Below are positions 30,917-38,575 of a stretch of DNA of 64,000 nt, in pieces; the first letter of the stretch is position 1, and each line of letters begins with the position of its first letter. A program made the position numbers and the translations under genes. The DNA is from Porticoccus sp. W117 (GTDB lineage Bacteria; Pseudomonadota; Gammaproteobacteria; Pseudomonadales; Porticoccaceae), in the NCBI RefSeq assembly GCF_030341905.1, contig NZ_JATAAF010000007.1, positions 100,930 through 164,929 on the forward strand. The letters are read 5' to 3'. The notes under the pieces are model-generated. The model was not told the DNA's origin. It made no database searches and saw only the letters and a list, made by a program, of their open reading frames with translations.

Positions 30917-31650
30917 AGGCTGTTGCGATTCAGCTCCGTTAGCAGGTGGCCAATATTAAAGGTTTCCACCATATCTGCCCCCCTCCGAAACCAGTCAATA
31001 GCCCCTTTGGGGTCGCCTATCTCGTATACCACCAGAATACTTTGCAACTGGTTGAGGTTGGCGGTTTCCGGAATGTGCCGCTGGTTACAAAACACGTAGT
31101 CCAAAGCTGTCGCTTGCACCAATGGGTGCTGCAGGTCATTCCAGCTTTCCAGCACGGCGCCTGCCAGCCAGCCCTGTTGGCGGGCAGCAGCGGCAAACTC
31201 TTTATGAAAACTGATCAAAATTACCTGGTCTTTTACCGGGGCAAGCAGGGTGGTCAGCTTATCCAGCGCGGCCTCAAGCCCTATAAACTCCAGGCCACTG
31301 CGCTTGGCCTCGACAAAAAATCGAACTTGTGGGTGGGCTTCTATAATTGGCAGCAGGGCGGACAGGGGGGCAATTCGCTCTTCCGGGAATTGGTCGCCCA
31401 ATCGGCTCTGTTCGTTGGCGGGCAGCTTTACTAATTGCTCCAGCGGCAGGTGCTGAACCTCTTTGTCCAGGCCACTGACCCGTTGCAGGTCTTTGTCGTG
31501 ATAGATGATGGCTTCGCCGTCGCTGCTGAACAGCACATCCAGCTCAATATTCAGGGCGCCAGCAGTGATAGCACCCTGAATTGAGGCCAGAGTATTCTCA
31601 GGGTAAAGATGTTGAAAACCGCGATGAGCAACCAATCTATGGCTTAACAT
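30913..31650 (-). CDS. ugpQ: Glycerophosphodiester phosphodiesterase
   Basis: The 245-residue cytosolic enzyme (no signal peptide) hydrolyses glycerophosphodiesters to glycerol-3-phosphate and an alcohol. The GDPD signature is VAHRGFQHLYPENTLASI, with His9-Arg10-Gly11. The metal ligands are in NIELDVLFSSDGEAIIYHDKDLQRVSG, and FFVEAKRSG follows. The start is ATG 31648-31650. The downstream GlpD-like gene overlaps its stop by ATGA, forming a two-gene unit for phospholipid head-group glycerol recovery. Confidence 0.95.
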   Translation of the reverse strand: MLSHRLVAHRGFQHLYPENTLASIQGAITAGALNIELDVLFSSDGEAIIYHDKDLQRVSGLDKEVQHLPLEQLVKLPANEQSRLGDQFPEERIAPLSALLPIIEAHPQVRFFVEAKRSGLEFIGLEAALDKLTTLLAPVKDQVILISFHKEFAAAARQQGWLAGAVLESWNDLQHPLVQATALDYVFCNQRHIPETANLNQLQSILVVYEIGDPKGAIDWFRRGADMVETFNIGHLLTELNRNSL

Positions 31651-31746
31651 AGGCGTTCCTTGTGATGTGCTTTATGGTACCAGCAAGGCGTTGTTGTGGC
31701 AGTAAATGTGTTGTTACATAGACACCACCAAACGCCAATAATTTGA

Positions 31747-31775
31747 TTGACGAGGGGTAGTTGCGTCAGTATTAT
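31747..31775 (+). promoter_or_regulatory. Probable promoter of the tRNA-Pro/Arg/His cluster
   Basis: TTGACG (31747-31752), a 17-base spacer and TATTAT (31770-31775) are followed by a GC-rich discriminator GCGCACC, the hallmark of growth-rate-controlled stable-RNA promoters. Start of transcription would be near 31782, about 50 bases before tRNA-Pro. Confidence 0.65.
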
Positions 31776-31833
31776 GCGCACCTTCCTGAAACAGCCCCGG
31801 ATGACCTTTAATCTGTGGGTGTGGAAGGTCAGT

Positions 31834-31910
31834 CGGGGTATAGCGCAGTCTGGTAGCGCGCCTGCTTTGGGAGCAGGATGTCGGGAGTTCGAATCTCTCT
31901 ACCCCGACCA
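31834..31910 (+). tRNA. tRNA-Pro (anticodon TGG)
   Basis: The 77-base cloverleaf has acceptor CGGGGTA/TACCCCG, anticodon stem CCTGC/GCAGG with loop TTTGGGA (anticodon 31868-31870), T-arm GGGAGTTCGAATCTCTC and an encoded CCA. Confidence 0.97.
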
Positions 31911-31949
31911 CTTCATTCCTTTGGGAATGTCCGGCAGTAAACGTGTTGA

Positions 31950-32026
31950 GCGCCCGTAGCTCAGCTGGATAGAGCATCCGCCTTCTAAGCGGATGGTCGC
32001 AGGTTCGAATCCTGCCGGGCGTGCCA
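31950..32026 (+). tRNA. tRNA-Arg (anticodon TCT)
   Basis: The 77-base cloverleaf has acceptor GCGCCCG/CGGGCGT, anticodon stem ending CCGC/GCGG with loop containing CTTCTAA (anticodon TCT), T-arm CAGGTTCGAATCCTG and an encoded CCA. It is the second gene of the cluster. Confidence 0.97.
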
Positions 32027-32055
32027 TTTACTTTGTCTAAAGTAAGTGAACCTAT

Positions 32056-32132
32056 GGTGGCTGTAGCTCAGTTGGTAGAGTCCAGGATTGTGATTCCTGT
32101 TGTCGCGGGTTCGATCCCCGTCAGCCACCCCA
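32056..32132 (+). tRNA. tRNA-His (anticodon GTG)
   Basis: The 77-base gene includes the extra 5' G (position -1, base 32056) characteristic of tRNA-His, opposite C73. The anticodon stem CAGGA/TCCTG has loop TTGTGAT (anticodon GTG), and CCA is encoded. Bases 32076-32102 (D-stem 3' side through anticodon arm) recur exactly, inverted, at 48356-48382. Confidence 0.97.
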
Positions 32133-32396
32133 TCTTCTCTTGTCTTTATTCGAATATCTTTGCTGAATATATTGAATCTGTTGCTTTAGTGCCGCCATTT
32201 TCCAGGTGTTGAGCACTTCGACAGAATAGATAGCCACAGTCATATTCATGCCATTTCAGAATGCAGCGGTGAGCTATTGTCGGTTTGCCTGTGTCGCATT
32301 GCCTGCGGTTTTGGTTTATGTTGCCCAGCAATTTTATGTGGCGAAACTTTTATGTGCGAAACACTGGTGCACAGAGCCGCTTCCGTTGAGATAAAC

Positions 32397-34097
32397 ATGA
32401 CCGAGCAACCCTCAAAAGATCACCTGATCAATACCGTTAAAACCCTTATTGGACCATCGTTCACCATCACCGACGGGGCAAAAATGGAGCCGTACTGCAA
32501 GGGTTTTCGCTTTGGCGCCGGTGAGGCGATGGCGGTGGCCCGACCCGGTACTCTGGTGGAAATGTGGCAGGTATTGGAGGCCTGCCACAAGGCGGATGTG
32601 ATTGTGATTTTGCAGGCTGCCAACACCGGTTTGACCGGCGGTTCTACACCGGATGGCAAGGAGTACGATCGCCCCATTGTCATCATCAGCACCATGCGAA
32701 TCGATGGCATTCAGTTATTGGATAGTGGCAGACAAATCGTTGGTCTTGCTGGCAGCACCTTGTTTGGTCTGGAAGATGTACTGCGCCCTTATGGCCGGGA
32801 ACCCCATTCGGTGATCGGTTCATCTTGTATCGGCGCCTCCATTGTCGGTGGTATTTGCAATAACTCGGGCGGGGCGCTTATTCAGCGCGGCCCCGCCTAT
32901 ACAGAGCTATCGCTCTATGCGCAGGTGGATGAGCAGGGGCGCTTGTCTCTGGTCAATAATCTGGGCATTGACCTGGGTAGCGAACCTGAAGAAATTCTCG
33001 CCAACCTGGAACGGAAAAACTACGCCGAAGCGGACGTTCAATACCCACAAAAACGGGCTTCCGACAACGAATACCACAAGCGGGTTCGGGAAGTGGATTC
33101 CGATACGCCGTCCCGCTATAACAACGATGGTCGCCGCCTTTACGAAGCGTCTGGTTGCGCGGGCAAACTGGCCGTGTTTGCTGTGCGCATGGATACTTTT
33201 CCCATCGCGAAAAAGAAGCAGGTGTTTTATATCGGTACCAATGACTCCCTGGTGCTGGGCAAAATTCGCCGCGACATGCTGTCAAGCTTTGAAAATCTGC
33301 CAGTATCAGCGGAGTACCTGCATCGGGATTGTTACGACGCCAGCAAAAAATACGGCAAAGATACCTTCGTGGTGATCGACAAGCTGGGCTCCAAATTTAT
33401 ACCGAAAATGTTTGCCATGAAGCGTGCAGTGGACCGGGTCGCGGGCAAATTTTCGTTTTTGCCCGGCAAGTTTTCTGACCGCTTTATGCAGAGCCTCAGT
33501 GCCATCTGGCCAAACCACTTGCCACCCAGAATGGAAGACTATCGCAGCCGGTATCAGCACCACCTTATTCTGGAAACAGAAAACGCTGGCGTGGATGAAG
33601 CGCAAAACTACCTGGAAGCGTTTTTTGAAAAAGAGCAGGGCGGTTATTTCGCCTGCACCGACGAGGAGGCAGATAAAGCCATTTTGCATCGCTTTGTTGC
33701 TGCGGGCGCCGTCGGTCGCTACCACACCATGAATCCGAAAATCTCTGGCGCGATGATGACCATCGATGTCGCTTTGCGAAGAAACGAGCGCGATTGGTTG
33801 GAAGTGTTGCCGGCAGAACTGGAAGAACAAATTGCCGCCAAGTTTTACTACGGCCACTTGTTTTGCCACGTAATGCACCAAAACTACATTTTGAAAAAAG
33901 GCGTGGATGCCAAAGCGTTAAAAGCAAAAATACTGGCGTTGTTTGATGCCCGTGGCGCGGAGTACCCGGCAGAGCACAACGTTGGCCACGAGTACCATGC
34001 CAAAGCGGAATTGAAGGCATTTTATCGGGAATGCGACCCCACGAATTCCTTTAACCCCGGCATTGGCAAAACCAGCAAGCGGAAATACTGGCAGTAA
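32397..34097 (+). CDS. dld: Quinone-dependent D-lactate dehydrogenase
   Basis: The 566-residue peripheral membrane flavoenzyme oxidises D-lactate to pyruvate and feeds electrons to quinone. The FAD-binding part (about 35-220) has VARPGTLVEMWQVLEAC, LQAANTGLTGGSTPDG and SVIGSSCIGASIVGGICNNSGG. The membrane-associated D-lactate dehydrogenase C-terminal domain follows. The ending HNVGHEYHAK ... DPTNSFNPGIGKTSKRKYWQ is nearly that of E. coli Dld (571 residues). I start at ATG 32397 (GAG leader); in-frame sequence upstream is not needed. The 264 bases between tRNA-His and this start hold no supported feature apart from an unconvincing 48-codon frame. gloB in this window makes D-lactate, a possible substrate source. 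Confidence 0.95.
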   Translation: MTEQPSKDHLINTVKTLIGPSFTITDGAKMEPYCKGFRFGAGEAMAVARPGTLVEMWQVLEACHKADVIVILQAANTGLTGGSTPDGKEYDRPIVIISTMRIDGIQLLDSGRQIVGLAGSTLFGLEDVLRPYGREPHSVIGSSCIGASIVGGICNNSGGALIQRGPAYTELSLYAQVDEQGRLSLVNNLGIDLGSEPEEILANLERKNYAEADVQYPQKRASDNEYHKRVREVDSDTPSRYNNDGRRLYEASGCAGKLAVFAVRMDTFPIAKKKQVFYIGTNDSLVLGKIRRDMLSSFENLPVSAEYLHRDCYDASKKYGKDTFVVIDKLGSKFIPKMFAMKRAVDRVAGKFSFLPGKFSDRFMQSLSAIWPNHLPPRMEDYRSRYQHHLILETENAGVDEAQNYLEAFFEKEQGGYFACTDEEADKAILHRFVAAGAVGRYHTMNPKISGAMMTIDVALRRNERDWLEVLPAELEEQIAAKFYYGHLFCHVMHQNYILKKGVDAKALKAKILALFDARGAEYPAEHNVGHEYHAKAELKAFYRECDPTNSFNPGIGKTSKRKYWQ

Positions 34098-34126
34098 CCG
34101 GGCCACTACAACCTCGACCTTAAAAA

Positions 34127-34164
34127 GCAAAAAGGCGAACCTCAGATAAGGTTCGCCTTTTTGC
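34127..34164. terminator. Bidirectional terminator between dld and hglS
   Basis: The stem GCAAAAAGGCGAACCT / AGGTTCGCCTTTTTGC with loop CAGATA serves two convergent genes. Confidence 0.93.
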
Positions 34165-34199
34165 TGTCAACTAATGTGGCTTGCTATTGTAAAAAAAGC

Positions 34200-35630
34200 C
34201 TAGACAGCTTTCGCCAAAGATTGCTGCGCTGCGCTTTTCACTTGCTGGAAGGCGCTCAGGCAGTTATCGATAGACACCTGCTGCTGTTGCTCGTACAACG
34301 CAAAGTAATCGCTTACCTGTGCGCCGAGCTGGCTTTCAAATAACGACTGATTGCTGGTTGCGCCGGCTGTTGCGTTGTTGGCAGTATCACCAAGGTTGGA
34401 CTGGAAAATACCTGCTGCGCTGACGGGCAGAAAATCTTCGTAAATCACCGGATCAAAGCGCACCAGATTCAAGCCAATCAACTCCTCGATGGTTTTGTCC
34501 TGGTTTGCCGCCACATCGACAATGGCATCCTGGCGTACCGAGTAGTTAAAAAACGCTAGCTGTTGTTCTCGCAGCTCGCAATAACTGTCTGGGAATGCGC
34601 TAAATACACTCTCCAAAACAGCACTGTACTCGGCGGCATTGGAACCGTCTGGATTCGGCGTAATTTGCTCTCTCACCTTGTTGAGCAACTGGTTGTACAG
34701 TGCTTGCCCTTTTTCGGTGAGGGCAATGCCCCGTTGCTCGATTTCTCCAAAGCGGGCAGTGTGTGAACCCACTTCAAAGTCACCTTGTTGATTGGCGAAC
34801 TTTACCGGCTCTTGCAGCGCTTTAAAGGAGGTTTGCCGCAGCAAAATAGGGCAGTTTCTACGCGGTGGGCCTTCGATAACGGCTTTTGGTGTAATCCCCT
34901 TTTCAGGCATCAGAGTTTGAACCCGGTCGATGTTCACGGTCGTGGGGGTCAGGTGGTTAATGTGTGGCCCTTTGAACGAAACCACGTCAGCGATCAGCCT
35001 GTGGCTGTCGTGCAGCTGCTGATACAGCTCTGTGTCCACCAGGGCTTCGTCCTGCCAGCGAAAAATACCCACGGCCAGTTCAATAAAGGTCGCACTTTGA
35101 TCCGCTGTGATGCCACCGTTTTGTTCTGCCTCGTCCATCAGTTGAAGCAGTTGCGGTGAAAAGATATGGCGTGAACTCAAGACCGCTTCAGCTCGCTGAC
35201 GCAAATCCTGATCCTCGATCAGGTCTGTGCGCAGCAGTGAGGTAAATACGCGAAATGCATTCACGGCGAGGGCAGAGGACTGTACCGGCCGGAAGGCGGT
35301 AGAGTGCACGGGAATACCCGCTACGGCCAGGTCGTAATAGCCAACGGGCTGCATGCCGAGCAGGGCGAACAGACGACGAACATTGAACAGCTCTTCGGCT
35401 TTGCCAAGGCGAATGGCACCGTGGCGCTCTTCCGCCATACGCTCCAGACTGTTGCTGTGGCGCAGGGACTGTTCCAGAGTGGGGTTGTTCAATAGCTCTT
35501 GCTCATTGACCTGTTCCACTAAATCCACCAGTGACTCGTACTGGGGGACTTCGCTGCGGTACATGGCCGACATGGCTGCGACAAACTGTGTTCTCAGGGA
35601 GTCGCTGGATACTACCTGTGGGTTTTTCAT
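34200..35630 (-). CDS. hglS: 2-oxoadipate dioxygenase/decarboxylase (DUF1338, HglS/YdcJ family)
   Basis: The start is ATG 35628-35630, giving 476 residues. The family enzyme is an Fe(II) protein with a VOC-like fold that converts 2-oxoadipate to D-2-hydroxyglutarate and CO2 in lysine breakdown. Conserved blocks are EERHGAIRLGKAEELFNVRRLFALLGMQPVGYYDL (metal-ligand His70), FKGPHINHLTP (second His, near 227), RQTSFKALQEPV, SHTARFGEIEQRG (Glu near 297-299) and YEDFLPVSAAGIFQSNLGD. It is divergent from a LysR gene 138 bases away, which probably controls it, and convergent with dld across a terminator. Confidence 0.93.
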   Translation of the reverse strand: MKNPQVVSSDSLRTQFVAAMSAMYRSEVPQYESLVDLVEQVNEQELLNNPTLEQSLRHSNSLERMAEERHGAIRLGKAEELFNVRRLFALLGMQPVGYYDLAVAGIPVHSTAFRPVQSSALAVNAFRVFTSLLRTDLIEDQDLRQRAEAVLSSRHIFSPQLLQLMDEAEQNGGITADQSATFIELAVGIFRWQDEALVDTELYQQLHDSHRLIADVVSFKGPHINHLTPTTVNIDRVQTLMPEKGITPKAVIEGPPRRNCPILLRQTSFKALQEPVKFANQQGDFEVGSHTARFGEIEQRGIALTEKGQALYNQLLNKVREQITPNPDGSNAAEYSAVLESVFSAFPDSYCELREQQLAFFNYSVRQDAIVDVAANQDKTIEELIGLNLVRFDPVIYEDFLPVSAAGIFQSNLGDTANNATAGATSNQSLFESQLGAQVSDYFALYEQQQQVSIDNCLSAFQQVKSAAQQSLAKAV

Positions 35631-35768
35631 GGCTAATCTTCTTAAGGTGAATAAAACGGGCGCCATTAAAGGGTTTTTTCCAACGGAGCTAAAGGGAGAA
35701 AAAATCAGTAGATTAATGCGAATAGATCATGCTAAATATGGATATATGCGTATTTCAGGCTTTGATGA

Positions 35769-36719
35769 ATGTCTAAAGATCACGTAAATGCCGATTCCCG
35801 CCGTATGATTCCCAGTACCAGCATGCTGCTGGCCTTTGACACCGCTGCCCGTCTGGGCAGCTTTACCAAGGCCGCCCATGAGTTGCATCAGACTCAGGGA
35901 GCGGTGAGCCGGCAGGTGTCTGCCCTGGAAAGCCAGCTGGGTGTACGCCTGTTTAACCGCCAGCACAAAACCATCACTCTGACCGAGGTGGGTAGCAGCT
36001 ACGCCAGGGATGTACACGATATATTGCGGGAGTTGCGCAGGGTGACGTTGAAAGCGGTTACCCAGACAGATAACCAGCTGCTGAACCTTGCCATACTGCC
36101 CACGTTTGGCACCAAGTGGCTTATCCCGCGCCTGTCGGAGTTTTTGACTCAATACCCCAGCATCACCATGAACTTTATCAGCAAGCTGGAGCGCTTCGAT
36201 TTGGCGCAGGAAAATATCCATGCGGCGATTCATTACGGTTTGCCGGATTGGCCAAATTGCAGCGAAGAATATCTGATGGCAGAGCAGACTGTACCCGTGT
36301 GCTCTGCCGAGTTTTTCCGGCAAAACATTTTCCGGCAAGACAACAGTCAGTCTGTGGAAGATTTAATGGCCTTGCCGCTGTTGCACCTGGAATCCAGGCC
36401 CAGCGATTGGTCCAACTGGTTTGCCAGCTACGGCTTGCCTTACAGCGAACCGCCAGTGATGCAGTTTGAGCAATTTTACATCATGACCCAGGCCGCCACT
36501 GCCAACCTGGGTGTGGCATTAATGCCGAAATTCCTGGTACAGACCGAGCTGAAAGCCGGCGACCTGATTGAGGTGCCGGTTGATGGAGAGCCGGTAAAGA
36601 CTCTGGATAAAACAGAAATCCCCGCTTACTACCTGATTTTCCCCGACGACCAGAAAGACTATAAGCCATTGATTCAGTTTAAAGAGTGGCTGGTGAAATG
36701 CTGTAACCGGCCACTATAG
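35769..36719 (+). CDS. LysR-family transcriptional regulator (GcvA-like), divergent from hglS
   Basis: The 316-residue regulator has an N-terminal winged helix-turn-helix (about 18-80, MLLAFDTAARLGSFTKAAHELHQTQGAVSRQVSALESQLGVRLFNR). A co-inducer domain follows with LLNLAILPTFGTKWLIPRLSEFLTQYPSITMNF, the GcvA-like subgroup pattern. It is transcribed away from hglS, the classic layout for a LysR protein regulating the neighbouring enzyme gene. The effector is not known; 2-oxoadipate or a related acid would be logical. Confidence 0.93.
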   Translation: MSKDHVNADSRRMIPSTSMLLAFDTAARLGSFTKAAHELHQTQGAVSRQVSALESQLGVRLFNRQHKTITLTEVGSSYARDVHDILRELRRVTLKAVTQTDNQLLNLAILPTFGTKWLIPRLSEFLTQYPSITMNFISKLERFDLAQENIHAAIHYGLPDWPNCSEEYLMAEQTVPVCSAEFFRQNIFRQDNSQSVEDLMALPLLHLESRPSDWSNWFASYGLPYSEPPVMQFEQFYIMTQAATANLGVALMPKFLVQTELKAGDLIEVPVDGEPVKTLDKTEIPAYYLIFPDDQKDYKPLIQFKEWLVKCCNRPL

Positions 36720-36772
36720 AGTTGTCGGTTATTGGTTGAGCCAACGTATTGGCAAAATAATTTTGCTGAAAA

Positions 36773-36808
36773 GGAGGGTAAACCCCAACTCAGAGTGTGC
36801 TTAAGGCG
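36773..36808 (+). promoter_or_regulatory. Upstream module shared by the sigma-factor and TonB-receptor genes (site 1)
   Basis: GGAGGGTAAA (36773-36782), TCAG at 36790 and AGTGTGCTTAAGGCG (36794-36808) recur with the same spacing at 38483 in front of the TonB receptor. This could be a promoter recognised by the locus's own sigma factor or a leader motif. It is a sequence observation only. Confidence 0.45.
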
Positions 36809-36840
36809 TGCCCTCAATTTAACTTAGTAAAGGTTACCCG

Positions 36841-37428
36841 TTGAATCCACGTTTGAAAGTGGTAGATATAAAAGGCAGACCGTTAGAAAGCCATCAATCT
36901 GCTCTCGATCGTTTGTACCGAGAGCACAATATTCCTTTGCGCAAATTTTTAAAGGCCAGAATGACCCTGGGGCAGCAGGAATTGGATGATGTGGTACAGG
37001 AAGTATTCGCGAAATTGGCCAAACTCAGTAAATTAACCACGATTCTTCCTCCTGAACACCCACAGAATTACGCTTACATATGCCGTATAGCCAACAATCT
37101 GGTGATCAACCAGAAGCGTCATATTTCTGTGCGACATCGCTATCTTGAGCAAGAGAGAAGCTCGGCAGGTGGCGATGACGCACAACAATCACAAAGCCCT
37201 GAAGATCAGTTGGCCACTCGCGAAGAACTGAGGCATGTTCAACAGGCGCTCCTTAACATGAAACCCACCTGGCGCCACGCATTTTATCTGAATCGATACA
37301 AGCAAATGACCTATACAGAAGTGGCACAGAATATGGGCGTAACGGTCAAGCAGGTTGAGAAATTTATAAAGCAGGCGTTGATTGTGGTGCGCAGGGCCAT
37401 GGAAAAGGCGCGGAGGACAGAACAATGA
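36841..37428 (+). CDS. ECF sigma factor, FecI type
   Basis: The 195-residue protein begins at TTG 36841 (AAAGG leader). Region 2 is LDRLYREHNIPLRKFLKARMTLGQQELDDVVQEVFAKLAKLS (about 22-64) followed by NYAYICRIANNLVINQKR. Region 4 is MKPTWRHAFYLNRYKQMTYTEVAQNMGVTVKQVEKFIKQAL (about 138-178). The YLNRYKQMTY-E-A and VKQVEKFI motifs are typical of FecI-like factors that answer to TonB receptors through FecR. It overlaps fecR by 4 bases (ATGA). Confidence 0.94.
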   Translation: MNPRLKVVDIKGRPLESHQSALDRLYREHNIPLRKFLKARMTLGQQELDDVVQEVFAKLAKLSKLTTILPPEHPQNYAYICRIANNLVINQKRHISVRHRYLEQERSSAGGDDAQQSQSPEDQLATREELRHVQQALLNMKPTWRHAFYLNRYKQMTYTEVAQNMGVTVKQVEKFIKQALIVVRRAMEKARRTEQ

Positions 37429-38495
37429 AAGACAAGATGAAACGGGAATTTAGCGAGCAGAAAGCGGCATCCGATTGGCTGGATATGCTATCGGGCGAAT
37501 TGAGTGAAGAATCTGTTCAGCGAATAACGCGCGCCAAAGAAGACCCTGAATACAACCAGTTGTTTGAGCAATTGGCTGAAGCGGATGACTGCATGGAGTC
37601 GGCGCTTGAGGACACTGAATTCGTTGCCAAGTTAGAACATAGCCTGGACTTATCAGCGCAACCTCAAAGTAAACAAAGTGGCAACAAACGCAAATCACTG
37701 CTTTCCTGGTCATTAGTGGCGTCTGTATTGTTGGTAGCCACTGCTGTTGTTTGGAACTCTGGGCCGATAGACAGCCAAAAAGTGGATGCCAAACGTTATG
37801 TAACGCGGATAGGGGAACAGCGTCAGGTTGATCTTGCTGATGGCACACAGGTTACGATGAATACTGGCACGCAGCTGCAAGTCGAGTTCAGTACAGATCG
37901 CCGTTTGATCAGGCTTGACAGGGGAGAAGCCTTTTTTGATGTCGCCTCTGACCCCAAAACACCCTTTGTTGTCAGCTTGGGGGGCAGAGAGGTGACTGTT
38001 CTGGGTACGGCATTCAATATCCATCGCACCGGAGATGGTTTTTTTCTGGCAGTTACTGAGGGCAAGGTGGCCGTTCACAGAGAACACGACGAGCCCTCAT
38101 TTAACAGGCAATCCGTGAACCTGCCAGTCGGTGCGGAACAGTCAATGAATGCCAATAAACAGTGGCTGTTCACTGCGGGATTGGTTGCTTATTACAAGAC
38201 GGACACCAATACCATTGTGGCAAGTCGCCCCAAAAATGTAGAGCATTTGATTGGCTGGACCACAGGTGTCTTACGTTTCGAAGATATTGATTTTCATGAA
38301 GTGATACTTGCATTAAACCGCTATTCAGCAAAGAAAATTCTGGTTAAAGATGCCTCTCTGTTGGATGAAAAAGTAAATGCTGCAGTCGTGGTTTCCGATG
38401 TAAGTGATGCATTAAATATACTGTCTTATGCACTTCCAATCGAAGTCGTTCACGACTTCAATCAAATAATTATCCATCGATCGGAGGGTAAATAA
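37425..38495 (+). CDS. FecR-family anti-sigma/sigma regulator
   Basis: The 356-residue inner-membrane protein has a cytoplasmic N-terminus with the FecR start AADWLDMLSGE-like segment (AASDWLDMLSGELSEESV, about 14-31). A single helix follows near 90-108 (LLSWSLVASVLLVATAVVW). The periplasmic FecR domain contains RYVTRIGEQRQVDLADGTQVTMNTGTQLQV, RLIRLDRGEAFFDVASDPKTPFVV and VTVLGTAFNIH. The C-terminal region (about 285-350) resembles an STN-type contact domain (RFEDIDFHEVILALNRYSAKKI). It relays the receptor's signal to the sigma factor with which it is translationally coupled. Confidence 0.94.
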   Translation: MKDKMKREFSEQKAASDWLDMLSGELSEESVQRITRAKEDPEYNQLFEQLAEADDCMESALEDTEFVAKLEHSLDLSAQPQSKQSGNKRKSLLSWSLVASVLLVATAVVWNSGPIDSQKVDAKRYVTRIGEQRQVDLADGTQVTMNTGTQLQVEFSTDRRLIRLDRGEAFFDVASDPKTPFVVSLGGREVTVLGTAFNIHRTGDGFFLAVTEGKVAVHREHDEPSFNRQSVNLPVGAEQSMNANKQWLFTAGLVAYYKTDTNTIVASRPKNVEHLIGWTTGVLRFEDIDFHEVILALNRYSAKKILVKDASLLDEKVNAAVVVSDVSDALNILSYALPIEVVHDFNQIIIHRSEGK

Positions 38496-38519
38496 GTAGT
38501 CAGGTGTGTTTAAGGTGCA
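38483..38519 (+). promoter_or_regulatory. Upstream module shared by the sigma-factor and TonB-receptor genes (site 2)
   Basis: GGAGGGTAAA (38483-38492, overlapping the fecR stop), TCAG at 38500 and GTGTGTTTAAGGTG (38504-38517) match the module at 36773. The distance from the first block to TCAG is the same (17 bases). It lies 57 bases before the receptor start. Confidence 0.45.
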
Positions 38520-38575
38520 AGAGAAACCTGCAACAAATACCTAACTATTATATTTTCCGGGGATGGGTTGATTTC

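Noticed and set aside
32248..32394. A 48-codon frame ending 2 bases before the dld start
   Set aside because: Its position is suggestive of a leader peptide, but there is no Shine-Dalgarno sequence, and the in-frame content looks random.
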